From contig NZ_BPQX01000065.1 of assembly GCF_022179525.1 (NCBI RefSeq), positions 1 through 37,362 of the forward strand: a DNA stretch of 37,362 bases, read 5' to 3'. This document shows, one piece after another, positions 10,303-19,050 of the stretch (within the stretch, counting starts at the first letter, position 1; every line of letters starts with the position of its first letter). A program made the position numbers and the translations under genes. The notes below the pieces were generated by a model that saw only the letters and a list, made by a program, of their open reading frames with translations, was not told the origin of the DNA and ran no database searches. Source of the stretch: Methylobacterium persicinum (GTDB taxonomy: Bacteria; Pseudomonadota; Alphaproteobacteria; Rhizobiales; Beijerinckiaceae).

Positions 10303-11019
10303 ATGAACCCAGCCGACGCGATGCAGGCCGCCCCTGTGGCCGACATGAGCCTGCTGGGCTTGTTCCTTCAGGCGCATATCGTCGTTAAGATCGTGATGCT
10401 CGGCCTGCTCGGCGCCTCGGTCTGGTGCTGGTCGATCATCGTCGACAAGACCATACTGTTCCGCCGCATCCGCAAGGAGATGGACGCGTTCGAGGACGCG
10501 TTCTGGTCCGGCCGCTCCCTGGAGGAACTGTTCCGCTCGTTCAACGACCGGCCCGCCACTGGGCTCGCGGCGGTGTTCGTGGCCGCCATGCGGGAATGGA
10601 AGCGCTCATTCGAGGGCTCGGGCCGGCAGGTCCAATCCCTCTCGCAGCGGATCGAGAAGCAGCTCGACGTGACGATCCACCGGGAGGTCGAGCGGCTCGA
10701 ATCGCGGCTCCTGTTCCTCGCCTCCATCGGCTCGGCCGGCCCGTATATCGGCCTGTTCGGCACAGTGTGGGGTATCATGACCGCCTTCACCTCAATTGCG
10801 GCCTCCAAGAACACCTCGCTTGCGGTCGTGGCGCCGGGCATCGCCGAGGCGCTGTTCGCCACCGCCATCGGCCTGTTCGCCGCCATCCCGGCGGTGCTCG
10901 CCTACAACAAGCTCCAGGCCGAGGTCGCCAAGGCACAGTCGCGCCTGGAAGGCTTCGCGGATGAGTTCTCGGCGATCCTGTCTCGGCAGATCGACGAGCG
11001 CCTGTCGCTGGCCGCCTGA
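10303..11019 (+). CDS. tolQ: Tol-Pal system inner-membrane proton channel subunit TolQ
   Basis: With TolR it forms the proton-driven motor in the inner membrane that energises TolA for outer-membrane constriction at division. At 238 residues it has the normal TolQ length. The first membrane segment is [20 protein letters not shown] (about 27-46). Two more follow the family signature [20 protein letters not shown], and the last is around [19 protein letters not shown]. The start ATG 10303 is preceded by AGGAGA at 9-base spacing; the frame extends upstream to 10162, but that part does not resemble TolQ. It is the first gene of tolQ-tolR-tolA-tolB. The usual upstream ybgC thioesterase is absent; an aldolase gene on the other strand is there instead. 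Confidence 0.96.
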   Translation: MNPADAMQAAPVADMSLLGLFLQAHIVVKIVMLGLLGASVWCWSIIVDKTILFRRIRKEMDAFEDAFWSGRSLEELFRSFNDRPATGLAAVFVAAMREWKRSFEGSGRQVQSLSQRIEKQLDVTIHREVERLESRLLFLASIGSAGPYIGLFGTVWGIMTAFTSIAASKNTSLAVVAPGIAEALFATAIGLFAAIPAVLAYNKLQAEVAKAQSRLEGFADEFSAILSRQIDERLSLAA

Positions 11020-11032
11020 GGAGACCTGACCG

Positions 11033-11479
11033 ATGGCCATGGCGGCAGGGGCTGGGCAAGGCGGGACGAAGCGGCGGCGCAGGCGCGGCCGTCGCGGCGG
11101 CGCCATCAACGAGATCAACATGACGCCGTTCATCGACGTCGTGCTGGTGCTCCTCATCATCTTCATGGTTGCGGCACCGATGATGACGGTGGGCGTGCCC
11201 CTCGACCTGCCCCAATCGAAGGCGTCTCCCCTGAACTCGGACGTGAAGCCGATCACCCTCTCCATCCGGCAGACCGGCCAGATCTTCCTCGGTGAGGACG
11301 AACTCACCGACGAGACCATCGTGCCCAAGCTCACCGCCGCGGCCAAGAACGGCACCGAGGACCGCGTCTTCGTGCGCGGCGACAAGCGCGTCGATTACGG
11401 CCGCGTCGCCCAGGTGATGGCCATCGTGACCGGCGGAGGCTTCCGGCACGTCGCCCTCGTCACCGAGCCCGAGCACTAG
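11033..11479 (+). CDS. tolR: Tol-Pal system protein TolR
   Basis: An ExbD/TolR family protein of 148 residues. The N-terminus is strongly basic (KRRRRRGRRGG), followed by INEINMTPFIDVVLVLLIIFMV, the single membrane helix carrying the conserved proton-relay Asp35. The periplasmic domain follows (residues 55-148). It starts 13 bases after tolQ with GGAGA 8 bases before the ATG. Its stop codon TAG is part of the TAGGAGGAG stretch that serves as the ribosome binding site of tolA, so translation of the two is closely linked. Confidence 0.96.
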   Translation: MAMAAGAGQGGTKRRRRRGRRGGAINEINMTPFIDVVLVLLIIFMVAAPMMTVGVPLDLPQSKASPLNSDVKPITLSIRQTGQIFLGEDELTDETIVPKLTAAAKNGTEDRVFVRGDKRVDYGRVAQVMAIVTGGGFRHVALVTEPEH

Positions 11480-11492
11480 GAGGAGCGCTGCC

Positions 11493-12821
11493 TTGGCGAT
11501 CCCCTTGCCTGCCTTCAACCGCCGGGAGCCCGGCGTCTGGATCTCGGCTGGCACCCACGTGGCCCTCCTGGGCCTCGTCCTGCTCGGCGTGTCCGCCCCC
11601 GCCCTCCCCGAGGCGCAGGAAGGCGTACCCGTGGAGGTGATCACGGAGCAGCAGCTCTCCGAGATCACCAAGGGCGAGCGGCAGGCCGACAAGCCTATGC
11701 CCAACGCACAGAGCCGGGCCGACCGTCAGGACGAGAAGGTTGAGGACCGGGAGCCGGAGAACGCCAAGACCGATGCACCCACCGCGCCGACCCGCACCGC
11801 CGAGATGAAGATCGCCAACGCGGAGGCAATGCCCCTGCGGGTCGAGCCCGAGGTGAACGAGGCCGAGACGGCGAAGGCCGCCAAGGCCGCGCAGGAAAAG
11901 CGCGAGGCGGAGAAGGCTGCCAAGGCGGCTGCGGACAAGGCAGCGGCGGACAAGGCCGCCGCAGCGAAGGCCGCCGCGGACAGCAAGGCCAAGGCCGAAG
12001 CCGCCGCCAAGGCCGCCGAAGCCAAGGCGGAGGCCGAGAAGCGCGAGCAGCTCGACAAGCTGATCGAGCGGCAGGAGGCGGAAGCCGCTGCCCAAGCCAA
12101 GGCCGACGCCGCCAAGAAGGCGGCCGAAGCCAAGGCCGCGGAAGCCAAGGCGAAGGCCGAGGCGTCCCGGAAGGCTGCCGAGGCCAAAGCCAAGGCCGAA
12201 GCGGAGGCCGAACGTCAGAAGGAGGCCGCCGAGGCCAAGGCCGAGGCGGAGCGGGAGAAGGCCGAAGCCGCCGAGAAGGCCAGGGCCGATGCCGCCGCCA
12301 AGGCGAAGGCCAAGGCCCTGGCGGACGCGAAGGCCAAGGCCGACGCGGAAGCCAAGGCCCGGCAGCAGGCCGCCCTCGCGGACAAGTTCAACGCGGGTGA
12401 CATCCGCTCCATGCTGGCTTCGAAGGCGCCGTCACAATCGACCGGCGCCACGGGCCACGCGGTGCAGAAGGTCGCCGCCCTCGGCGCCGCCACCGGTACC
12501 GCCCAGCGCCTCTCTCCGTCCCTGCGCGACGCGCTGGTCGGCCTGCTCCAGCAGCAGATCGAGCGGTGCTACTCGGCCCCGCCGGGCGCCGCCCAGGGCG
12601 TGGTGCTTCCGGTGCTGGACATCCGTCTGAATCCCGACGGATCCCTCAGCACCGAACCGAGGCTCATGCGGGGTGGGGCGAGTTCGGTGGACCAGTCCAT
12701 CGCGCAGGCCGCGCTCCGGGCGGTGAGGCGCTGCGCGCCCTACCGCATACCGGCGACCTACGCGCCGTATTACAACGATTGGAAAGCGATCAACGCGGAG
12801 TTCGAGTTTACGGCGACGTGA
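11493..12821 (+). CDS. tolA: Tol-Pal system protein TolA (TTG start)
   Basis: Links the inner-membrane TolQR motor to Pal and TolB across the periplasm. It has one N-terminal membrane segment (VWISAGTHVALLGLVLLGVS, about 15-34), a conserved early periplasmic segment EGVPVEVITEQQLSEITKG, then a very long Ala/Lys/Glu-rich helix (about 125-300, repeated AKAEA/KAAEA units). The C-terminal domain follows, with LLQQQIERCYSAPPGA and QAALRAVRRCAPYRIPATY, as in alphaproteobacterial TolA. There is no in-frame ATG near the N-terminus. TTG at 11493 is backed by AGGAGGAG with 7-base spacing, overlapping the tolR stop. Length 442. The long helix is a low-complexity DNA stretch (about 11870-12370) prone to in-frame repeat slippage. 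Confidence 0.94.
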   Translation: MAIPLPAFNRREPGVWISAGTHVALLGLVLLGVSAPALPEAQEGVPVEVITEQQLSEITKGERQADKPMPNAQSRADRQDEKVEDREPENAKTDAPTAPTRTAEMKIANAEAMPLRVEPEVNEAETAKAAKAAQEKREAEKAAKAAADKAAADKAAAAKAAADSKAKAEAAAKAAEAKAEAEKREQLDKLIERQEAEAAAQAKADAAKKAAEAKAAEAKAKAEASRKAAEAKAKAEAEAERQKEAAEAKAEAEREKAEAAEKARADAAAKAKAKALADAKAKADAEAKARQQAALADKFNAGDIRSMLASKAPSQSTGATGHAVQKVAALGAATGTAQRLSPSLRDALVGLLQQQIERCYSAPPGAAQGVVLPVLDIRLNPDGSLSTEPRLMRGGASSVDQSIAQAALRAVRRCAPYRIPATYAPYYNDWKAINAEFEFTAT

Positions 12822-12876
12822 CGCCGGGATCCGCGCCGTCGCCGTCCCCTCCCCCGTCTGCATCACGACCGAGCCT

Positions 12877-14220
12877 ATGATCGACAGCCCAACCCGCCGG
12901 CACCGCTCCCCGCTGCCCGCCCCCCTCCTGGCGCTCCTGGCGCTCCTTGCGGCCGTCATCGGCTTTGCCGGGCCGGCGCAGGCGCAGCTCCAGCTGCGAA
13001 TCGGCGGCGGCAGCTTCCAGCCGATGCCCATCGCCATCGCTGAGTTCGGCGGCGATCCGAGCCTCGGCGGGCTCGTAAGCGGTGTCGTCACCAACAACCT
13101 CCGCCGGTCGGGCTACTTCACGCCCCTCGACAGGGCGCGCTTCCCGGAAAACCCGCCCTTCGACGCCGCGCCGAACTTCGAGAAGTGGCGCGCGACGGGG
13201 GTCCAGGGCCTCGTCACCGGCAAGGTCGGCCGCGATGCGGGCGGCCGGCTCAAGGTGGAGTTCCGCCTTTGGGATGTGACGTCGGGCCAGCAGATGATCG
13301 GCCAGCAATATGCCACCGATCCGGCGAATGCCCGCCGCACCGGCCATCTGATCTCCGATCAGGTCTATACCAAGATCACCGGCCTCGGGCCCTGGTTCGA
13401 CAGCCGCATCGCCTTCGTGGACGAGACCGGGCCGAAGGAGAACCGGCGCAAGCGCCTGATGGTCATGGATCAGGACGGCGCCAATGTCCGCGCCATCACC
13501 ACGGGCGAGATGTCCATCGTCGCCCCCCGCTACTCGCCGACCACCCAGGACATTGCCTTCATGGCACAGGCCTCCGGTCACCAGCCGCGGGTGCAGGTGA
13601 TCAACCTCGAGACCGGCTCTCGGCAGGCCTTCGGCTCGGTCGACTCGATGAGCGCGAGCCCGCGCTTCTCCCCGGATGGACGGCGCCTCGTGATGAGCGT
13701 CCAGCAGGGCGGCAACGCCGACATCGTCACGATGGACATCGCCTCCAAGGCGCAGAAACCCATCACCAGCGGCCTCGCCATCGACACCTCGCCGACCTAC
13801 TCGCCGGACGGCAGCCAGATCGCCTTCGAGTCGGACCGGGGCGGGTCGCAGCAGGTCTACGTGATGGGCGCCGACGGCTCGAACCCGCACCGGATCACCT
13901 TCGGCACCGGTTCGGCCTCGCAGCCGGCGTGGTCGCCGCGGGGCGACCTGATCGCCTACACCCGCCAACGCAACGGTGGCTTCGCGATCTGTGTCGCCAA
14001 GACGGACGGGACCGGCGAGCGCGTCCTGACCGAGGGCTTCCACAACGAGAGCCCGTCCTTCTCACCGAACGGGCAGTACGTGGTGTTCTTCCGCGATCCG
14101 GGCGGCCAGGGCGGCGGCAAGTTGTTCATGGTCGACATCACCGGCCACGTGGAGCAGCCCGTGCCGACCCCGGCCTATGCCTCCGACCCGACGTGGTCGC
14201 CGCTGCTGGCCGGGCGCTGA
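12877..14220 (+). CDS. tolB: Tol-Pal system periplasmic beta-propeller protein TolB
   Basis: A periplasmic partner of Pal and TolA. It has a signal peptide (basic RRHR followed by LLALLALLAAVIGFAGPAQA, cleavage after AQA near residue 36), an N-terminal alpha/beta domain, and then a six-bladed propeller visible as repeated SPxxSPDGxxIxF units: ASPRFSPDGRRL, TSPTYSPDGSQI, SQPAWSPRGDLI, ESPSFSPNGQYV, SDPTWSPLL. Length 447 is normal. It starts 55 bases after tolA with only a weak ribosome binding site. In many Proteobacteria pal and cpoB (ybgF) follow; here the next gene is a response regulator after 221 bases, so pal must be elsewhere or beyond the window. Confidence 0.97.
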   Translation: MIDSPTRRHRSPLPAPLLALLALLAAVIGFAGPAQAQLQLRIGGGSFQPMPIAIAEFGGDPSLGGLVSGVVTNNLRRSGYFTPLDRARFPENPPFDAAPNFEKWRATGVQGLVTGKVGRDAGGRLKVEFRLWDVTSGQQMIGQQYATDPANARRTGHLISDQVYTKITGLGPWFDSRIAFVDETGPKENRRKRLMVMDQDGANVRAITTGEMSIVAPRYSPTTQDIAFMAQASGHQPRVQVINLETGSRQAFGSVDSMSASPRFSPDGRRLVMSVQQGGNADIVTMDIASKAQKPITSGLAIDTSPTYSPDGSQIAFESDRGGSQQVYVMGADGSNPHRITFGTGSASQPAWSPRGDLIAYTRQRNGGFAICVAKTDGTGERVLTEGFHNESPSFSPNGQYVVFFRDPGGQGGGKLFMVDITGHVEQPVPTPAYASDPTWSPLLAGR

Positions 14221-14441
14221 GGCGCCGAGCGTTTAAACCCACGACGCTACTACGCAAGGCAGAGCCATCCGGGGGGCGCACCCACCGGAAGGCTTTCGTG
14301 CGTTTCGGCATGGTGAGCGACGTGCGGCAAAATGACCGGCAACCGCTCAGGTTTTGCTAACGCCGTGGCAGCAGGAACGACAGTGCACGATCCGGTTGCG
14401 CGCTTTTCGCTGGATGTGCCCCCCCTGCACGCGGAAGGCCC

Positions 14442-14843
14442 ATGCCGTTCACTGGTTTCCCGTCCGTCCTCGTGGTCGAGGACGTGCCGATGGTGGCTGA
14501 GGTCGTCCAGGGGATTCTGGGGCGCCTGGGCTTCCAACAGGTCGACATCGCCGCCGATGGGAGCGTCGCCCTCGATTATCTGGCGGAGCGCCGCTACGGC
14601 CTCGTCATCTCCGATTGGAACATGACGCCAATGACGGGCTACGAGCTGCTGCGTCGGGTGCGCTCTGATCGCGCCATGCGCGAGATTCCGTTCATCATGA
14701 TGACGACCCAGGCCAATGCCGACTGCTTCTCCTCGGCACGGAAGGCGGGGGTCAACGCCTGCCTCGTCAAGCCATTCACGCCGGCGATGCTGCGAGACAC
14801 CATCGTCTCGGTCTGCAGCCCCGTGCGGTCGAAGTCGGCCTGA
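14442..14843 (+). CDS. Single-domain CheY-like response regulator
   Basis: A 133-residue receiver domain with no output domain. Receiver residues are intact: acidic pair E13-D14, phospho-accepting Asp58 in VISDWNM, Thr88/89 in MMTTQA, and Lys110 in LVKPF. The DWNMTPMTGYELLRRVR sequence is typical of CheY-like proteins. ATG 14442 follows GGAAGG closely. The gene stands alone between tolB and a convergent MFS gene. No chemotaxis gene is nearby, so its kinase is unknown. It could act in chemotaxis, in a phosphorelay or in stress signalling. The 221 bases upstream hold no other gene that I can see. Confidence 0.92.
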   Translation: MPFTGFPSVLVVEDVPMVAEVVQGILGRLGFQQVDIAADGSVALDYLAERRYGLVISDWNMTPMTGYELLRRVRSDRAMREIPFIMMTTQANADCFSSARKAGVNACLVKPFTPAMLRDTIVSVCSPVRSKSA

Positions 14844-14855
14844 GCCGGTAGCCGG

Positions 14856-16088
14856 TCAGTTCCCCGTCAGCAGGCGATCCCTCGCCTGCAGCGCGGGGAA
14901 CAGCCGCGCCCACAGGAACGCGATACCGACCGTCGCCACGCCGCCGAGGACGACCGCCGGCACCGCGCCGACCGCGGCGGCAAGCAGGCCGGACTCGAAC
15001 TCGCCAAGTTCGTTCGACGCGCCGATGAAGACCGTGTTGACGGCCGCGACCCGGCCGCGCATCGCGTCCGGCGTTTCGCCCTGCACGAAGCTCTGACGCA
15101 CATAGACCGAGATCATGTCCGCGGCGCCCGTGACGAACAGGCAGGCCATCGACAAAAGGAGGGAGGTTGAGAGGCCGAAGGCGACGGTCGCGAGGCCGAA
15201 GACCATGACGGCCCGCAGCATGCGGATGCCGGCATGGCGGCGCAGAGGGCGATAGGCGAGAAGCACCGCCATCGTGACCGCCCCGGCTGCCGGCATGCTG
15301 CGGAGCAGGCCGAGGCCGAGGGGCCCCACATGCAGCACGGATCCCGCATAGATCGGCAGGAGCGCCGTGGCCCCGCCGAACAGGACGGCGAAGAGATCGA
15401 GGCTGATCGCCCCGAGGACGACGGGCTGGGACCGGATGTAATGAATCCCGGCCGAAAGGGCCGCCCAGGTAATGGCCGGGCGCTCGGTCACGGGGGCCGG
15501 CCGATGGCGTATCAGCGCGACGCTCAGGCTGGCGAGGGCGAAGCTCGTGCCCGCCGCGGCGAAGACCACCTTGGCGCCCAGGGCGTACAGAAGGCCGCCC
15601 AGTGCCGGACCCATCACCGAGGCCGTCTGCCAGAGGGAGGCATTCCAGGCGATCGCCGAGCCGAACAGGGATGCCGGGACGAGTGTCGGCAGGAGAGCTT
15701 GCAGGGCTGGGTTGGCGAAGGCCCGGGCCGTCCCGACGACCACCACGAGGGCGTAGATCGGCCAGACGGCGTCGGCCCCGCTCAGGGCGTAGGCCAGGAG
15801 GCCGAAGCTCGCGAGCGCCTGGAGGCCGAAGGCGGCGGCGCCGACCACCCGCCGCTCGTACACATCCGCCACATGGCCGCTCACCAGGGCGCTCAGGATC
15901 GCCGGCAGGAAACCAGCGAGCCCGACGAGGCCCAGCGCCAGGGCGGAGCGCGTCAGGTCGTAGACGTACCAGCCGATGGCGACCGCCTGCATTTGGTAGG
16001 CAAGGCCGGTGAGGAAGCGCGCCGCGCCGAAAAGGCGGAAATCCCCGTTCGAGAAGACTGCCCAGCCGGATTTGTTAGTGTCGGACAT
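14856..16088 (-). CDS. MFS transporter (DHA3/EntS-like efflux type)
   Basis: A 410-residue, about 12-helix major facilitator. The N-terminus FRLFGAARFLTGLAYQMQAVAIGWYVYDLT and the loop GHVADVYERRVV are typical of the DHA3 drug/siderophore exporter group. The position FVQGETPDAMRGRVAAVNTVFIGASNELGEFESG (about 325-358) is also characteristic. The start ATG 16086-16088 has ACGGAAG upstream. It lies 12 bases from the convergent response regulator and downstream of divL on the same strand (128-base gap). Substrate cannot be told. Confidence 0.88.
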   Translation of the reverse strand: MSDTNKSGWAVFSNGDFRLFGAARFLTGLAYQMQAVAIGWYVYDLTRSALALGLVGLAGFLPAILSALVSGHVADVYERRVVGAAAFGLQALASFGLLAYALSGADAVWPIYALVVVVGTARAFANPALQALLPTLVPASLFGSAIAWNASLWQTASVMGPALGGLLYALGAKVVFAAAGTSFALASLSVALIRHRPAPVTERPAITWAALSAGIHYIRSQPVVLGAISLDLFAVLFGGATALLPIYAGSVLHVGPLGLGLLRSMPAAGAVTMAVLLAYRPLRRHAGIRMLRAVMVFGLATVAFGLSTSLLLSMACLFVTGAADMISVYVRQSFVQGETPDAMRGRVAAVNTVFIGASNELGEFESGLLAAAVGAVPAVVLGGVATVGIAFLWARLFPALQARDRLLTGN

Positions 16089-16216
16089 CCAGCTTCCGTG
16101 GGACCCTTGCGGGGTCGGGTCGAGGGCGGCGGGGCGATCCGATTGCGCCCCCTATGTTTCCCGATCACATCATGCCGGGCGATGGCGATCCGGTGGCCCG
16201 TCGAACCCGGGACGGG

Positions 16217-18754
16217 TCAGGCGATCGAGACCCGGGAGAGATGGGGGCGGGGAAGCGGTTTGCTGTCGTCGCCCGGTGTGGGGCGCGGCTGCTCCGGCTG
16301 GTTGAGTGGCAGGACGCAGGTGACGCAGGTCCCCACCCCCTGCTCCGTGTCCAGCTCCACCCGTCCGCCGTGCAGTTCGACGAAGGACCGCACGATCGAC
16401 AGGCCGAGGCCGACGCCCCTGTGCCGGGTGCCGCGGGTGTGGCTCTCGAAGCGGTTGAAGACCTGCTCTTTGACCTCCGGGCTCATGCCGCAGCCATAGT
16501 CCCGGACGCTGAGAATAAGGTCCCGGGCCGTGCGGCTGGCGGTGATCTCGACGGTCTGGCCGGGATCCGAAAAGCCCACGGCGTTGGACAGCAGGTTGAA
16601 CAGGATCTGGCGGATCCGTTTGCCGTCAGCCCGGACGCTGCCGATGTCGTCCGGCACATCGACGGACAGCACGATGCGCGCTTCGGCCAGCCGGTCCTCG
16701 AGACCGCGCACGGCGGCTTCGACGGTTGCCCGCACATCGACGTCTTCCCGCTGCAGTTCCAGGGAGCCCGCATCGATGGAGGCCAGGTCCAGGATGTCGT
16801 TGATCATCACCAGCAGCGAACCGGATGAGCGCATGATGTGGTCGGCATATTCCCGCTGGCGGGTGTTGAGGGCACCGACCGTTTCGTCACCGAGGAGCTG
16901 GGTGAAGCCGATGATGTTGGTGAGCGGGGAGCGCAGTTCGTAGGAGACGTGGTGCACGAAGGTGTCGCGCAGCTCGGCGGCCTTCTCCAGCGCCTCATTC
17001 CTCTCGGTGAGCATCCGCTCGACGTTCACGCTCGCGGTCACGTCGATGAGCGTCAGCAGGGTCGCGCCTTCGGGCAGGGGCTGCGTCGCACAGTCGAGGG
17101 CCGTGCCGTCCACCATCTCGATCCGCCGGGCCAGGGCGGCTCGCGCTTCGAGGCCGACGACGGCGTCGCGGATGTCGAGCCACGGGGTTTCCGCCGGGGC
17201 AAGGGCCTTGCAGCGGGCGATGACCGAATCGACGTGGGGCCGGGCGTCCACCATCTCGTTGTCGAGGCGCCAGATGGTCGTGAAGGCGCGGTTGGCCAGC
17301 TGAAGCCGCCCGTCCGCCCCGAACACGGCGACTGGCTCGGCGAGGGTATCCAGGGTCTCGGCTTGAAGCCGGCGCAGGGCGTTGTAGCGCGACTCCGCGT
17401 TGAGCCGGTCGGACACATCCTCGAACAGATAGGTCAGGCCCCCCTGGGGATTCGGATCGGCGACAACGCGCAAAGTCCGGCCGTCCGGGAGGTACCACCA
17501 GGCCTGATTGGCCTCGGCCGCCCGATAGGCGGCGAGCACGCCGTGTTTCCATGTGCGGAAGTCGGCATGCTCCTCCAGCTTTCGCTGGGAGCGGAGGTGG
17601 TCGAGGATCTCCCCGTCCGAGGGGCGGCTGTCGAGGAACGCCTGATCGAGGTCCCAAAGGGCCCTGTACGCCGCATTATGGAAGATAAGACGCTGGCCCA
17701 CGTCGAACATCGCCACGGCGGTGGGCAACTGGTCGAGGGTGCGCGCGTTGGCGTTCATCTGCTGCTGGAGGTCGGCGCGGACGCTTTCCAACTCGGACAC
17801 ATCCATCGCGATGCCGACCTTCCCCCCGTCGAGGGCGGCTTCGTACACGTCGAGCACCCGGCGCGTGCCGGCCACCACCGCGGAGACGCGCACGCCCCTG
17901 CGGGCGGATCCGGCCGCCGTATCCGTTTCCTCCCGGGCGATGGTCTCCCGGGCCGGGCGGTCGAGAAGCTCCACCGCCGCATCGATCACAGCCTCCCGGC
18001 TCCCCGCTTCGACGGCGGCGACGTAGGCGGCATTGACCCAGGCGAGCCCCCCGTCTCGGTTCCGCCGCCAAACCGGTTGCGGGATCGCATCGAGGAGGCT
18101 CGCCAGCGCGGAGAGCCCCCGGCGGGTCTCGTCCAGGGTGATCCGCAGGTCCGCGATCTCCCGGCGCTCTGCGCTCGTCTCGCGCAGGCGCAACAGGGCC
18201 CTGCCCGCCACCGTGCGGCCCTGGGCATCGATGCTGCGGCCCGTTTGACTCCGGAGGTCGAGGGAAAAGCCGACGCCCCGGGCCAGCATGGTCTCCAGGG
18301 CGGCCTCGACGGCCTGGGCATCGCCGGGCAGGAGCCACGTTCCGAAAGCGAGGACGCGCCGGGCCGAACCCGTCGCCGCCCGGTCGCCGTTCAGGGCGAT
18401 GCCGACATCGCCCTCGATCACGGGCTCGCCCTGCTCGTCCCAGGTGATGACGACCTGCCGGTCGGTGTTGAGGAGCATCTCGGCGCGGTCATGGGCGCCG
18501 CGAAGGAGGTTGAGGGCCGCGACGAGATCCTGCTCGCGCCGGGTCCAGCGGGCACGCTCGTAGAGATAGAGCAGGGCCACGATCACCGCGAAGGCCACGA
18601 GACCGCCGAACACCGCCAGCCCGGCCACGCCGTGCATCTCCCGCGCCCCATGCGCCGGCGGGATCTCCTGCATTTCCGCCAAGGCCGCGCCCGCTGCGAA
18701 CAGCGCGAGAATCCCCACGCCGACTCGGAGCCGCGCCGCACGTCCGACCCGCAT
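16217..18754 (-). CDS. divL: DivL-type sensor kinase (Tyr in place of the phospho-acceptor His)
   Basis: About 845 residues from ATG 18752-18754 (GGGGGCAGGG precedes it); a GTG at 18851-18853 would add 33 residues but has a poorly spaced site. Two hydrophobic N-terminal segments are followed by several PAS-like domains, then a histidine-kinase core. The dimerisation box reads HVSYELRSPLTNIIGF: the usual His is Tyr (residue 605, codon TAC at 16940-16942). ATPase motifs are intact (NLLSNAVGFS, DYGCGM, GVGLGLSIV). A Tyr here is the hallmark of Caulobacter DivL (Tyr550), which controls the CckA-CtrA cell-cycle phosphorelay. As I recall, divL lies near ahcY in other Hyphomicrobiales, as here. The DivL identity is an inference from the Tyr, architecture and context. 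Confidence 0.8.
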   Translation of the reverse strand: MRVGRAARLRVGVGILALFAAGAALAEMQEIPPAHGAREMHGVAGLAVFGGLVAFAVIVALLYLYERARWTRREQDLVAALNLLRGAHDRAEMLLNTDRQVVITWDEQGEPVIEGDVGIALNGDRAATGSARRVLAFGTWLLPGDAQAVEAALETMLARGVGFSLDLRSQTGRSIDAQGRTVAGRALLRLRETSAERREIADLRITLDETRRGLSALASLLDAIPQPVWRRNRDGGLAWVNAAYVAAVEAGSREAVIDAAVELLDRPARETIAREETDTAAGSARRGVRVSAVVAGTRRVLDVYEAALDGGKVGIAMDVSELESVRADLQQQMNANARTLDQLPTAVAMFDVGQRLIFHNAAYRALWDLDQAFLDSRPSDGEILDHLRSQRKLEEHADFRTWKHGVLAAYRAAEANQAWWYLPDGRTLRVVADPNPQGGLTYLFEDVSDRLNAESRYNALRRLQAETLDTLAEPVAVFGADGRLQLANRAFTTIWRLDNEMVDARPHVDSVIARCKALAPAETPWLDIRDAVVGLEARAALARRIEMVDGTALDCATQPLPEGATLLTLIDVTASVNVERMLTERNEALEKAAELRDTFVHHVSYELRSPLTNIIGFTQLLGDETVGALNTRQREYADHIMRSSGSLLVMINDILDLASIDAGSLELQREDVDVRATVEAAVRGLEDRLAEARIVLSVDVPDDIGSVRADGKRIRQILFNLLSNAVGFSDPGQTVEITASRTARDLILSVRDYGCGMSPEVKEQVFNRFESHTRGTRHRGVGLGLSIVRSFVELHGGRVELDTEQGVGTCVTCVLPLNQPEQPRPTPGDDSKPLPRPHLSRVSIA

Positions 18755-18935
18755 CCGCCCTGCCCCCAAAGCCTTCGTCACCGCCGACGTGCGCCCGCGC
18801 GATGCGAAATGCACCGTTGCCGCCGCGTCGCTGGAAGCGCCGCCGCGGATCACCCTGCCACTGAGTCGCCGGCACCTTACCGTGGGGGAGATTCACGCCG
18901 GAAGGAGAACGAAGCGTGGCTTTGGCGGAAGCGGG

Positions 18936-18950
18936 TAAATCGGCGGTTAA
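18936..18950 (-). promoter_or_regulatory. Possible CtrA-binding box upstream of divL
   Basis: On the minus strand the sequence reads TTAA-CCGCCGA-TTTA, seven of eight positions of the CtrA consensus TTAA-N7-TTAA. It lies about 185 bases before the chosen divL ATG, in the gap between ahcY and divL. CtrA control of a gene in its own regulatory circuit would make sense, but a single near-match of eight informative bases is weak evidence. Confidence 0.4.
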
Positions 18951-18991
18951 CGACACTCAGAAGACACACTTCCGAAGGTCGGATTACCCTT

Positions 18992-19026
18992 GACAAACGA
19001 AGGGCCCGGCGCATTGCGCCGGGCCC
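18992..19026 (-). terminator. Intrinsic terminator of ahcY
   Basis: An 11-bp GC-only stem (19002-19012 with 19016-19026) with a 3-base loop is followed on the minus strand by TTCGTTTGTC. It starts 25 bases past the ahcY stop codon and separates ahcY from divL. Confidence 0.85.
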
Positions 19027-19050
19027 CACCGTGTACCGATTACAACAGTG

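Noticed and set aside
14380-14420. A GGAAC followed by a GGTT-like element before the response regulator gene, considered as an EcfG promoter
   Set aside because: With the required 16-17 base spacing the downstream element is not CGTT.
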